Origin: Clostridiales bacterium
Lineage (GTDB): Bacteria; Bacillota; Clostridia; Oscillospirales; CAG-272
Reading direction: 5' to 3'
Length of the DNA: 9,921 bases
NCBI GenBank assembly: GCA_018370615.1
Contig: JAGZAC010000045.1
Coordinates: forward strand, 1-9,921
Positions 1 to 6,823 of the stretch are shown here, one piece after another. The translations under genes were made by a program, and so were the position numbers. The notes below the pieces were generated by a model. It was not told where the DNA came from. It did not search any database and worked only from the letters and a program-made list of their open reading frames with translations. Positions within the stretch are counted from its first letter, which is position 1. Every line of letters starts with the position of its first letter.

Positions 1-38
1 ACCTCATAATATCCCCAAAGCCGGCGCTCCTGCTCCAT
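1..38 (-). CDS. N-terminal fragment of an unidentified protein (cut by window edge)
   Basis: An ATG at 38-36 on the minus strand is preceded by an AGGGGG ribosome binding site with about 8 nt spacing and opens a frame that stays open to the window edge, reading MEQERRLWGYYE. Only 12 full codons are visible, so no family can be assigned. A near-perfect sigma-A promoter lies 30-60 bp upstream (70-98), which supports this as a real gene start separate from the amidase operon. The evidence is purely positional: promoter, ribosome binding site and open frame. Confidence 0.6.
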   Translation of the reverse strand, partial: MEQERRLWGYYE

Positions 39-69
39 AACGATTCCCCCTGTACAAGCCTTTATTTGT

Positions 70-98
70 ATCATACATGGTGTGCCCCTCCCTGTCAA
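70..98 (-). promoter_or_regulatory. Sigma-A promoter TTGACA-N17-TATGAT
   Basis: On the minus strand a perfect -35 (TTGACA, 93-98) is followed by exactly 17 bp and a 5/6 -10 (TATGAT, 70-75). It sits 11 bp past the amidase stop and points at the partial gene starting at 38. The -35 overlaps a small CCCCT/AGGGG inverted repeat (85-102) that could also act as an operator. The promoter makes the downstream gene independently transcribed, although no terminator separates it from the amidase operon. Confidence 0.8.
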
Positions 99-108
99 GG
101 GGATGTTT

Positions 109-1185
109 TTATTTTCCGTGCCGAACAAAATCTAGAGAAATCCACCCCTCGCCAGTCTGCACCCGTCCCCATTTGGAGGCGCCGATGCCAGATGCCTGCT
201 CTACAATGGTAAAAGCTTCCCTCTCTTTTGCAATGCGCACCACAGAGAAATTGGTGCCCGGCCCCTGACGGATGTTGCACCCATACCCGGCCGCGTGCAC
301 TGTATACGGTAAATATTTCTCCCCCGCCGGGCGGCTGGTCTGCATGTCCCTAAAATCCACCCAGCCATTTACCGAGGTCCCTCCTCCCGGCCTTGCCCGT
401 ACAAAAACCGTGTGGACTTGAGTAAAAATGGGGTGTTTGATAATTTTAATAATCTCGCCCTCTCCCGGCCTGCAGGGAATCTCCTGCGCCGAGGAATATG
501 GGGTGGCGTACTGTCTATGTCCGACAAAAAACACATGGTCACCTACCTGCAAAGAAGTTTTATTCTGCCGTTCTTTCGCCAGCAGCTCTCCCACTGCACT
601 GCGAAAATCCTCCATCGTAACCCCAAAATCTGCAAACCAATGTTCCGGGTCCTCGTGATAATCCCCATATCCTTCCAAATACGCTTCCCTGTGGGAACAT
701 ATTTTCGTCTGGGGCAACCCGTATCGGGCGCACAGAAAAGCACAGACTTCTACCGCCTGCCGCCATGCCCGCCGGAAGTAAGACTTATCTCGCTTGGTGC
801 CTGCACAAATACAAATCTGGATCCGCGCCTGAGGATTGAAGTCGCAGCTGGCGCGGGTTCCCATACCCGTACTCCGGCAGCAGCAATCCAAAGGAAGCGT
901 CTGATAGGTTTCTACTGCACCTGCGGCATTTTTCCCGATATAAGCATGTACACAAGTATGATGTTCGGCATTTTCTGTAGGATTCTTTCTGTGGGGGGCC
1001 TCTCCAATATCCGCAAGAATCTCTCCTCGCCGTATATCCTTCAGAGACGGCTGTATATAGCGCCAAAGATAGGGGATTCGCAAATCGGTACTGTGGAGTA
1101 CAATCCCCGTAGGGATCCCATCCATCATTTTTGTGGCATTCTTATAACACGCACTATCATACAACATGCACTGCTTCCATATCAT
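109..1185 (-). CDS. Endolysin-type N-acetylmuramoyl-L-alanine amidase with C-terminal SH3 domains
   Basis: A 358-aa peptidoglycan amidase of the Amidase_2 (T7-lysozyme-like, zinc) fold that would cut the bond between MurNAc and L-Ala. The N-terminal domain (about residues 25-190) shows the first zinc histidine in GIVLHSTD (H31), the central HAYIGKNAAGAVETYQTLP strand region, and the SHREA...HEDPEHWF block (H165, H182) typical of clostridial phage endolysins. Residues about 212-280 form an SH3-like wall-binding region, and residues 294-358 a second bacterial SH3 (NIRQGPGTNF ... WGR ... GWISLDFV). The start is the ATG at 1185, not the in-frame TTG at 1239: the ATG has an AGGAAAAG ribosome binding site and overlaps the stop of the upstream 45-aa gene as ATGA. 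No signal peptide is visible, as in phage endolysins, yet no holin is present. It is the last gene of the operon. A domesticated phage lysin or a cargo/release enzyme are both possible. Confidence 0.9.
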   Translation of the reverse strand: MIWKQCMLYDSACYKNATKMMDGIPTGIVLHSTDLRIPYLWRYIQPSLKDIRRGEILADIGEAPHRKNPTENAEHHTCVHAYIGKNAAGAVETYQTLPLDCCCRSTGMGTRASCDFNPQARIQICICAGTKRDKSYFRRAWRQAVEVCAFLCARYGLPQTKICSHREAYLEGYGDYHEDPEHWFADFGVTMEDFRSAVGELLAKERQNKTSLQVGDHVFFVGHRQYATPYSSAQEIPCRPGEGEIIKIIKHPIFTQVHTVFVRARPGGGTSVNGWVDFRDMQTSRPAGEKYLPYTVHAAGYGCNIRQGPGTNFSVVRIAKEREAFTIVEQASGIGASKWGRVQTGEGWISLDFVRHGK

Positions 1186-1319
1186 TGCCGGTGTCTTTTC
1201 CTTTTCTTGGAAGCATTCTCGATTGGGAAGCCGTAACAATCTTTCGTCAGAACTGCAGACGGTGGTAGATTTTGTTCATGGGAAACCTTAGCTTTGCGCC
1301 GTCTTTTTCTTATTTTCAT
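1182..1319 (-). CDS. Small, strongly basic 45-aa protein of unknown function
   Basis: A short gene filling the gap between the DNRLRE-like gene and the amidase. It starts with ATG at 1319, 15 bp after the previous stop, with an AGAGG ribosome binding site at 7 nt spacing. Its TGA stop overlaps the amidase ATG as ATGA, the same coupling seen elsewhere in the operon. The protein begins MKIRKRRRKAKVSHEQ, has a more neutral centre containing a single Cys (TKDCYGFPIEN), and ends in a second basic cluster SKKRKRHRQ; about 17 of 45 residues are Lys, Arg or His. No membrane segment or known motif is seen. It could be a nucleic-acid- or wall-binding peptide, or a substrate/precursor for the modification enzymes upstream; these roles are inference. 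The layout is the main evidence that it is real. Confidence 0.7.
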   Translation of the reverse strand: MKIRKRRRKAKVSHEQNLPPSAVLTKDCYGFPIENASKKRKRHRQ

Positions 1320-1334
1320 CACTTTACCTCTGAT

Positions 1335-2453
1335 TTATTGAAATCTGACTGATAAAATCTGCGGATAAAAAGAGCTGTCTCCTGTGGATACTACGGTATA
1401 TCCTCCATGCTTCGCCCGCAGCACCCATCCCTCCGACTGCTGCAGCATATGGGTGTTGGGATTTACCAAAATGTCGGTAAGGTCCAGCGTATGGTACCGG
1501 CCTTGCAGAAAGCTCTCTCCAATAACGTGACTCGGTTTTACCTTGTTCTCCCACGTGGATCCGAAGCTGCAGAATCGGCGGGTTAGGGCAGTGCCACACA
1601 GCTTCACATTTTTACCAGCATACATTGGCACATGAAAGTGTACGCTTTGAATTTCCCGTCCCGACACATCTGCAAGTATCGTATAATCCGGACGCGTATA
1701 CAGCCATTGGGTGCCATAGGACTGGGTAGTTCCAAGAAAAGCAGTGCCGCCATAGGCATTGTTTTCTTCAAAATGCCGGCTCTCCACTGTGGTGTCTAAA
1801 AACAATTTGGGCTCATATAGACTGATCTCCATCCACAAATTCCTGGGAGTGCCGGACGTACTGCAGAGCCAGACAGAAAATTCCCTGTTGTGGATTTTCT
1901 GAAACGCCATTCTCAGTCCGCCGGACAGCTTCCCGTCACCCAGGAAGGCTCCGATTCCCGAAAGCACCATAAGGGGACGAAAGGTCTCTTGCATCAGTGC
2001 AAAGTACTTGGAATTTGCCCGCACGTGGAAGTAAGGCTTCCCAGTTCGAATGCGCACCGTGGTTCCGCCGCCGCCGCACTGGATTTTTACCGCCGCGCCA
2101 TTGAGTGTTGGACGCACTTCAATTCCCTCTCCCACCAGGATCCGGCCCGCTGGCGCCAGGGGCCCTGCGTCAAAATCACAGCAAATACTGTCCTCTTTTC
2201 CCTCCAAACGAAGAGTGCTGCCGGAAACGGAAATGATGCCGCTTGTCCCTTGCATAATGCCAGCATCGTTAAAGCTAAGAGACGCCAGCTTTCCATCTTC
2301 CGCGTGGTAAATCGGCGGAGAAAAATAATAGGCAGTTTGGGTTCCATCTGATTCATGAAGAACGATTCTATGTCGGTTCACATTGGCTTTATTTATAATA
2401 AAATTGGAATCCTCCCGCAGCTCGCGCACAGCGTCTAAAACAGAATTATGCAT
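1335..2453 (-). CDS. DNRLRE-like beta-rich protein of unknown function
   Basis: A 372-aa protein I do not firmly recognise. Residues about 1-150 are rich in beta-forming stretches and glycine (QCGGGGTTVRIRTG). Residues about 230-372 resemble the DNRLRE / disaggregatase-repeat fold found in secreted and surface proteins: an initial TAFLGTT stretch, the VHFHVPMYAGKNVKL strand, the FGSTWENKV turn (compare S-W-x-E-x-x-V-T-W-N-N), YHTLDLTDIL, EGWVLRA, and the closing FYPQILSVRF strand. There is no signal peptide, transmembrane segment or LPXTG motif, so export is unexplained. The ATG overlaps the end of the ligase gene by 8 bp. Similar beta-rich proteins occur in phage tail regions of Clostridia, which would fit the endolysin-type amidase two genes downstream. 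The domain call is by pattern memory and is moderate to weak; that the CDS is real is near certain. Confidence 0.6.
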   Translation of the reverse strand: MHNSVLDAVRELREDSNFIINKANVNRHRIVLHESDGTQTAYYFSPPIYHAEDGKLASLSFNDAGIMQGTSGIISVSGSTLRLEGKEDSICCDFDAGPLAPAGRILVGEGIEVRPTLNGAAVKIQCGGGGTTVRIRTGKPYFHVRANSKYFALMQETFRPLMVLSGIGAFLGDGKLSGGLRMAFQKIHNREFSVWLCSTSGTPRNLWMEISLYEPKLFLDTTVESRHFEENNAYGGTAFLGTTQSYGTQWLYTRPDYTILADVSGREIQSVHFHVPMYAGKNVKLCGTALTRRFCSFGSTWENKVKPSHVIGESFLQGRYHTLDLTDILVNPNTHMLQQSEGWVLRAKHGGYTVVSTGDSSFYPQILSVRFQ

Positions 2454-3843
2454 TTTCCTCTGCCCTCCTGCCGCCTTTTTTCCGTATAATTTTTCCCGCT
2501 CCGTTTTTGGGAAGCTCGTCCATCAGCTCCACCACTGCCGGCATCTGATACGGCAGCAGCATGCGCCGGCACATTCGCAGTACTTCGCCACGGCCCGCAA
2601 AATTGCCTGCAATCCGCAGACCAATTTTCTCCCCAAACAGAGGGTCTGAAATTCCGTACGCCATAACCTCCCGCACACGGGTATCCATCGACAGACTTTT
2701 CTCAATTTCCTGAGGATAAATGTTCATTCCCCCGCGAATAATCATATTGTCCTTGCGTCCTCGAATTTTTACCAGTCCCTCCCGGCTCATGACCGCCATA
2801 TCTCCCGTGTGGAGCCATCCTCCGCGAAGAACAGCCGCCGTAGCTGCCGGATCGTTATAATACCCCATCATAACGCTGTCTCCCCGAACACACAGTTCCC
2901 CCGTCTCTCCAACGCAAACTGCTTTTCCACGCTGGTTTACCACCCGCAGCTGCAGGGAATGGAGCGGATATCCCACACAGGTTCCCTGTACAGCAAACTG
3001 CTCTGGCGGCAGGAAGGTTACTCTGGGAGAAGCCTCGGTGAGCCCATACACATGGTAAATTTTTGCTGCAGGAAAGGCGTCTCTGATTGTTCGGGCACGG
3101 GCAGCATCCAAGCATTCTCCGCTGATGGCTATTGTACGCAGCATGTCCTCGGAGACCGCGCGCCTTTCAAAACGGGCCAATGCCGTAAGCATGGTAGGAG
3201 TGCCGCACAGCACTGTGATTTCTTCTGCGTTGATTTTTCGCAAAATCTCTCCGGGACGGAAGCTTTCGGAAAAAAAGTGTACATGGGTGCCCTGACATAA
3301 AGAAGTCAAAAGCTCCCCTGTCAGCACTGCGCAGTGATACAAAGACCGGGAAATCAAGATTTTATCCGCCGGGCCGATGGCAAAATACCGGCGGATATCG
3401 GAAAGATTGGTGCACAAATTTTTCTCGCTGAGCATAATGCCCTTGGGCTTTCCCGTAGTTCCTGAAGTACAGAGAATTGCCGCCGGGCGTTCCCCCACCG
3501 GCTCCCGATACGTGCCGTCGTCCAGCTTTACTGGACGCAGCTCTCCTATAATATCTGTAATCATATACTCCGGATGCACTGTCTGGAAAATATTTTCGCA
3601 GTGCTTTCTACCGTACCGGTAGGACAGGGGAAGAAAGGTTGCTCCCGCCGCAATGCAGCTGAGAATCGCCAATGCACCGGACAGCTCCGACCGGCACAGA
3701 ATTCCATAGCAGCTCGCCTCCAGGCGCTTTGCAAACTCTTTTGCAAAAGCAACCGCCCCCTTGTAAGTTATACAAGCATCCCCCTCTTTGAGCGTACTGT
3801 CTGGATGCCGAAGCATTTTTTCCTCTATATATTCCCAAAGCAT
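2446..3843 (-). CDS. Acyl-AMP ligase (AMP-dependent synthetase / NRPS-type adenylation enzyme)
   Basis: A 465-aa stand-alone ANL-superfamily enzyme that would activate a carboxylic acid with ATP and load it onto a phosphopantetheine thiol, most likely the ACP two genes upstream. All core motifs are intact: P-loop TSGTTGKPKG (126-135), YGLTEAS (266-272), GELCVRG...GYY (315-329), WLHTGD (343-348), GRKDNMIIRGGMNIYPQEIE (362-381), and the C-terminal catalytic lysine in PKNGAGK (K451). It is shorter than typical family members (about 500-550 aa), mainly at the N-terminus, but complete. The chosen start is the ATG at 3843, which overlaps the preceding stop as TGATG and has GGAGGG 6 nt upstream; a GTG one codon earlier (3846) is possible. 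The substrate cannot be read from the sequence: it may be a fatty, aryl or amino acid. Confidence 0.93.
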   Translation of the reverse strand: MLWEYIEEKMLRHPDSTLKEGDACITYKGAVAFAKEFAKRLEASCYGILCRSELSGALAILSCIAAGATFLPLSYRYGRKHCENIFQTVHPEYMITDIIGELRPVKLDDGTYREPVGERPAAILCTSGTTGKPKGIMLSEKNLCTNLSDIRRYFAIGPADKILISRSLYHCAVLTGELLTSLCQGTHVHFFSESFRPGEILRKINAEEITVLCGTPTMLTALARFERRAVSEDMLRTIAISGECLDAARARTIRDAFPAAKIYHVYGLTEASPRVTFLPPEQFAVQGTCVGYPLHSLQLRVVNQRGKAVCVGETGELCVRGDSVMMGYYNDPAATAAVLRGGWLHTGDMAVMSREGLVKIRGRKDNMIIRGGMNIYPQEIEKSLSMDTRVREVMAYGISDPLFGEKIGLRIAGNFAGRGEVLRMCRRMLLPYQMPAVVELMDELPKNGAGKIIRKKGGRRAEENA

Positions 3844-4844
3844 CACATACCCTCCTTCTCGATTTTTTCCACCAGCCGGGTGAGGAGCTCCCCTTCCCGA
3901 TTCTGTATATCCTGCAGTCCGCTTTTGATACCCAGTAGTAAATCGTCCTTACGCCGCATGCAATATTTTGCATACACCGTCTTTAGCCTGCCAGCACTGT
4001 CCAACACCCGGCTATACGCACTGCGAAGCTCGCTGCCCAGCCCCAGCGCATCCTCCACGGCGGCTATGCGCATGTACATGCAGTTTTTATGCTCCCAAAG
4101 GAGCCGCAGGATCCTGTAATCCGCTTTTTCATATGGAATTTCTCCTGTGTAAAGCAGGTCCAAATACATGCAAAGATATGTATGCACAACAGTGCCCTCA
4201 GGTGCCTGGCTTTTTTCGACGGGATCCGTCTGCAGATTGGTGGAAAGATATGCGGCGAGCTGCTCTTTGACGTTGGGGATATCCAGAGAAAGGACTGTAT
4301 CTCTTGCCTTGACGGCAGTCACCTCACCCATAATGTAATAATTCCGAATCATAGACTCCATTCCTGCTTCAAAGGCGCTCTGAGGGATATGGAACAGCTT
4401 CAGCATCCAGTTTTCATCGTATGCCATCATGGCATACGTTCCCTTTTCATCGTCGTACCCGCAAATTAGTCCGTCATGGTTGTAGTGCCGCTTTCCATAC
4501 CAGCTTTTGCCCGGAATATAATAATCATCGATCCCGCGAAAGGCCACATAAAAATCTTCATCCAGCATTCGCTTCATAAGCTTGTGCACATCCTCACGCA
4601 CAAAGAGCAGATTATAGGAAAACTGCTCCAAAAAGTCCATCGCGCCTGCGTCCGTACCAATCACATTCAAATGCGGCGTGGGACACCCCCGCAGAAATAC
4701 CTTTCCGCATTGAAGCATGCTGCAATGATTGTAGTACCAGTTTAAATATGTAGGATTTGCACTGGCGGCCACACCGGCGATCACCTGATAATGATAGGTA
4801 GAAAACAGCGGGATCTGTGCAGGAAGCAATACCTGTCCCTTCAT
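3843..4844 (-). CDS. BtrH-like putative acyltransferase (butirosin biosynthesis protein H N-terminal-like)
   Basis: A 333-aa protein resembling the BtrH N-terminal domain family, a papain/C39-peptidase-like fold. In butirosin synthesis BtrH transfers an acyl group from its ACP onto an aminoglycoside amine. Visible family features are the GIDDYYIPG motif (104-112), followed by a histidine block NHDGLICGYD (His123) and the AYDENW segment (Asp143), a plausible His-Asp pair. The nucleophilic Cys is less clear: C41 (YNHCSM) and C46 are candidates. The C-terminal ~130 residues are mostly helical and end in a charged helix. The gene starts with ATG at 4844, overlapping the ACP gene by 4 bp, and is followed by the ligase. 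ACP, BtrH-like protein and ligase side by side support an activate-carry-transfer unit. The acceptor is unknown; a protease-like role is the alternative. Confidence 0.65.
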   Translation of the reverse strand: MKGQVLLPAQIPLFSTYHYQVIAGVAASANPTYLNWYYNHCSMLQCGKVFLRGCPTPHLNVIGTDAGAMDFLEQFSYNLLFVREDVHKLMKRMLDEDFYVAFRGIDDYYIPGKSWYGKRHYNHDGLICGYDDEKGTYAMMAYDENWMLKLFHIPQSAFEAGMESMIRNYYIMGEVTAVKARDTVLSLDIPNVKEQLAAYLSTNLQTDPVEKSQAPEGTVVHTYLCMYLDLLYTGEIPYEKADYRILRLLWEHKNCMYMRIAAVEDALGLGSELRSAYSRVLDSAGRLKTVYAKYCMRRKDDLLLGIKSGLQDIQNREGELLTRLVEKIEKEGM

Positions 4845-5083
4845 TCCCTCTCCTCCAAATACTTCTCCAAAAGCTGCACAATATCGTCCACTGTCTGCAG
4901 TGCCAGCGGGTCCATATCTGATTCCTCCAGTTCTATTTGAAAGGTATCCTCTATGGCCACTAGCAGTGTAATCATCCCAAGGCTGTCCAATCCCAAATCT
5001 CCTGCAAGCTCGTCATATTCGCTAATTTCCTCCATGGAAGTCAGTTCCGCCAGCAGTTCAAATACTCGTTCCCGCAGTTCCAT
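4841..5083 (-). CDS. Acyl carrier protein
   Basis: An 80-aa acidic carrier protein. The phosphopantetheine attachment motif is GLDSLGM, with Ser34 as the modified residue. It is followed by the helix II/III pattern typical of type II ACPs and peptidyl carrier proteins (IEDTFQIELEES ... TVDDIVQLLEKYL). The start ATG at 5083 has AGGTGG 7 nt upstream and lies inside the 3' end of the kinase gene (26 bp overlap). It is unlikely to be the housekeeping fatty-acid ACP, because its neighbours are a dedicated ligase and a BtrH-like transferase rather than fab genes. The likely role is to hold the acid activated by the ligase for delivery by the BtrH-like enzyme. A phosphopantetheinyl transferase is not in the window and would have to be supplied in trans. 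Confidence 0.93.
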   Translation of the reverse strand: MELRERVFELLAELTSMEEISEYDELAGDLGLDSLGMITLLVAIEDTFQIELEESDMDPLALQTVDDIVQLLEKYLEERE

Positions 5084-5729
5084 TTTTCATCCACCTGTGT
5101 CTTTCTATATGATGTAGAATTTCTGCAAATACGATGTTCTCACATTCCAGAGAGGACAGCAGAATTCCCTTGTTCTGGGCTGCAAGGCGCCGATACTGGT
5201 GCCGCAGCTTATACTGCAGTTCCATATCGATATATCGATCCCGTTCTGCCTCTCGGCTGCGCACTCTCTCTACCGCTACCTGTACCGGCACGTCAATGAA
5301 AAATGCAAGGTCCGGCTGGATCATGTAGGAAGCAATCTCACCGGTCCACCGATCTTTTGTATATCCTCTGGCCCGCAGATTGGCGATCCAGGAATATAAG
5401 TACCGATCGCTTAGCACACACTTTCCCTCTTCCAGCGCCGGAAGGATTACTTTATTCACATGCTGAAGCCGGTCTCCTGCGGCCATCAGAGAAAGGCATC
5501 GGTAATCGTAGGAGGAATGGTCACTTTGATCCATATAGGTGCGGAAAATCTCTGCTTCCCGCAACCGTGTAGTAGGCTGACGGGTCAACAATATCGGCAC
5601 GCTCCGGCTCTCTAAATACTCCGTCAGCCGACGAATCATGGTAGTTTTTCCGCAGCCGTCCAAACCGCAGAACGTAATCAGCAGCCCGTCTGTTTTATGC
5701 GGGCGCAAATGCAGCTTATCTTTTCCCAT
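5058..5729 (-). CDS. Thymidylate-kinase-like nucleotide/small-molecule kinase
   Basis: A 223-aa P-loop kinase of the dTMP kinase family. The Walker A is FCGLDGCGKTT (about residues 20-30). LTRQPTT corresponds to the TREPGG loop of canonical enzymes but is altered. The SDRYLYSWIANLRARG block matches the DRY-S-A-Q-G substrate segment, PDLAFFIDVPVQVAVERV is the typical pre-LID strand, and REAERDRYID fits the LID. It carries about 14 extra residues at the N-terminus before the P-loop. The start at 5729 has a strong GGAGGAGGTG site and overlaps the nucleotidyltransferase gene by 14 bp. Its place in this operon and the altered TREPGG loop suggest a cluster-specific paralogue acting on something other than, or in addition to, dTMP. 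That inference is untested; it could still be a plain dTMP kinase. Confidence 0.85.
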   Translation of the reverse strand: MGKDKLHLRPHKTDGLLITFCGLDGCGKTTMIRRLTEYLESRSVPILLTRQPTTRLREAEIFRTYMDQSDHSSYDYRCLSLMAAGDRLQHVNKVILPALEEGKCVLSDRYLYSWIANLRARGYTKDRWTGEIASYMIQPDLAFFIDVPVQVAVERVRSREAERDRYIDMELQYKLRHQYRRLAAQNKGILLSSLECENIVFAEILHHIERHRWMKNGTAGTSI

Positions 5730-6801
5730 TCTCCCTCACCTCCTCCAAAAGAGCCTCCCTGTTTTTGGCAAAGAAACGCCGCCGAAGGTTTGTCTCTTTA
5801 TAGAGAAATTTCCGTCCTGTGGAAGGATCGAGTACACGATCCATTACGCTGGAATCTGCAGGGCAGATACGCGCTAAGAATCCCAAAAGCATGGGATCCT
5901 CTATCTGCAGCAGCACCCGTGTTGCCTCCAGCGCATAATAGCACTGGGAAAGCATACCATATTCTTTTGCCTTCTCACCAAGGAGGTCATAGTCCTGTAG
6001 GGTATATGTATAAAGCAAAAGATACAAATCGCAAAATTTGTACAAGCTCATATCCCGCCCCATTTGCACCCAGGGATATGTAGTAGCTTCTTTGTAGAGA
6101 TGCGCACACAAGTGCAGCAAAAAATGTACGCTATCCAAAATCCGGCAGGCTCCGTGCATCTTTGTGCTGTGGACAAAGGCATGCAATGCTGGATCTGCTG
6201 TATTTTTATAATCCAAAGAAAAATTCAAATCCACTTCCAGATACTGCATATAGGGAAAGTTCACCTCTAAAATATAGGGCATTGTTTCCCCCCGAAGCAT
6301 CTTTGCACATATGACATCCTCGCGGGTTGCTGGAATAAACTCCCTGTTTCGCATACGTCCCTGTCGGAATCCCGCCTTTGCCAGAGCTTGTCCAATGGGC
6401 GTGAGCCACTTTCCCTCTGTGAGTATATCCACGTCATTGGCCGTCCGGCAGCCTGCCGGATATAGGTCACACAGATATGCTCCTTTCAGCAAAGCATATT
6501 CCGCACCGCTGCTTTCCAAAATTTCTGCAACAAAATCTTTTCCTCGGACAAAGCTCCGATTCTTTTCCACACCCTGAAGCCACACATCCCGCAAGGTATT
6601 TCGAAATTCTCTCGTTGCGCAGTCGGCCGTTTCTGTTTTCATCAGCACATGGTGGGCAACTGCTCCCATACGGTTATAAAGCAAATGCCCCAACACCTCT
6701 GGTGTCCCGGCGCCTTTGCAAAGCAGCTGCGCGATTTCTTCGCGGCAAGGATCGAGAAACCTGCAAAGGTGCCAGAACAATTCCTGTTCCCGTCGGTTCA
6801 T
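5716..6801 (-). CDS. Nucleotidyltransferase family protein (PF14907-like)
   Basis: A 361-aa protein with the pattern of the uncharacterised nucleotidyltransferase family NTP_transf_5. It has LLKGAYLCDLYPAG (K106, G107), then RTANDVDIL with the metal-binding Asp pair D123 and D125, and a later third acidic residue in LEVDLNFSL (D191). It continues with a helical C-terminal half containing the FLLHLCAHLYKEA segment usual for this family. Members occur in RiPP and surface-polysaccharide clusters. In the paeninodin lasso-peptide pathway a nucleotidyltransferase works with a kinase to add further phosphate, which makes the adjoining kinase here notable. Start ATG at 6801 lies 22 bp after the regulator stop, with AAGGA sites upstream. 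Substrate and nucleotide cannot be told from sequence. Confidence 0.82.
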   Translation of the reverse strand: MNRREQELFWHLCRFLDPCREEIAQLLCKGAGTPEVLGHLLYNRMGAVAHHVLMKTETADCATREFRNTLRDVWLQGVEKNRSFVRGKDFVAEILESSGAEYALLKGAYLCDLYPAGCRTANDVDILTEGKWLTPIGQALAKAGFRQGRMRNREFIPATREDVICAKMLRGETMPYILEVNFPYMQYLEVDLNFSLDYKNTADPALHAFVHSTKMHGACRILDSVHFLLHLCAHLYKEATTYPWVQMGRDMSLYKFCDLYLLLYTYTLQDYDLLGEKAKEYGMLSQCYYALEATRVLLQIEDPMLLGFLARICPADSSVMDRVLDPSTGRKFLYKETNLRRRFFAKNREALLEEVRENGKR

Positions 6802-6823
6802 ATATCCTTATTCCTTTCTGTTT

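Noticed and set aside
85..112. CCCCT/AGGGG inverted repeat followed by a T-run on the plus strand, looking like a plus-strand terminator
   Set aside because: The stem is only 5 bp, no plus-strand gene precedes it, and the same bases form the -35 region of a strong minus-strand promoter.
412..1236. 274-codon open frame on the plus strand
   Set aside because: It lies antisense to the amidase gene, whose domains are unmistakable; the plus-strand translation has no recognisable motif or ribosome binding site.
1186..1239. Longer amidase starting at TTG 1239
   Set aside because: The ATG at 1185 has a better ribosome binding site and overlaps the stop of the 45-aa gene as ATGA; the extra 18 residues are not part of the amidase domain and overlap that gene in another frame.
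1257..1308. AGACGG/CCGTCT arms with a T-run on the plus strand
   Set aside because: Arms are 6 bp with a 36-nt loop, the T-run is on the wrong strand for the operon, and the region codes for the 45-aa protein.
3674..3696. CCGGACAG-like sequence resembling half of the 7226-7254 operator
   Set aside because: It is inside the ligase coding sequence, lacks the paired arm, and an 8-bp match in 10 kb of moderately GC-rich DNA is expected by chance.
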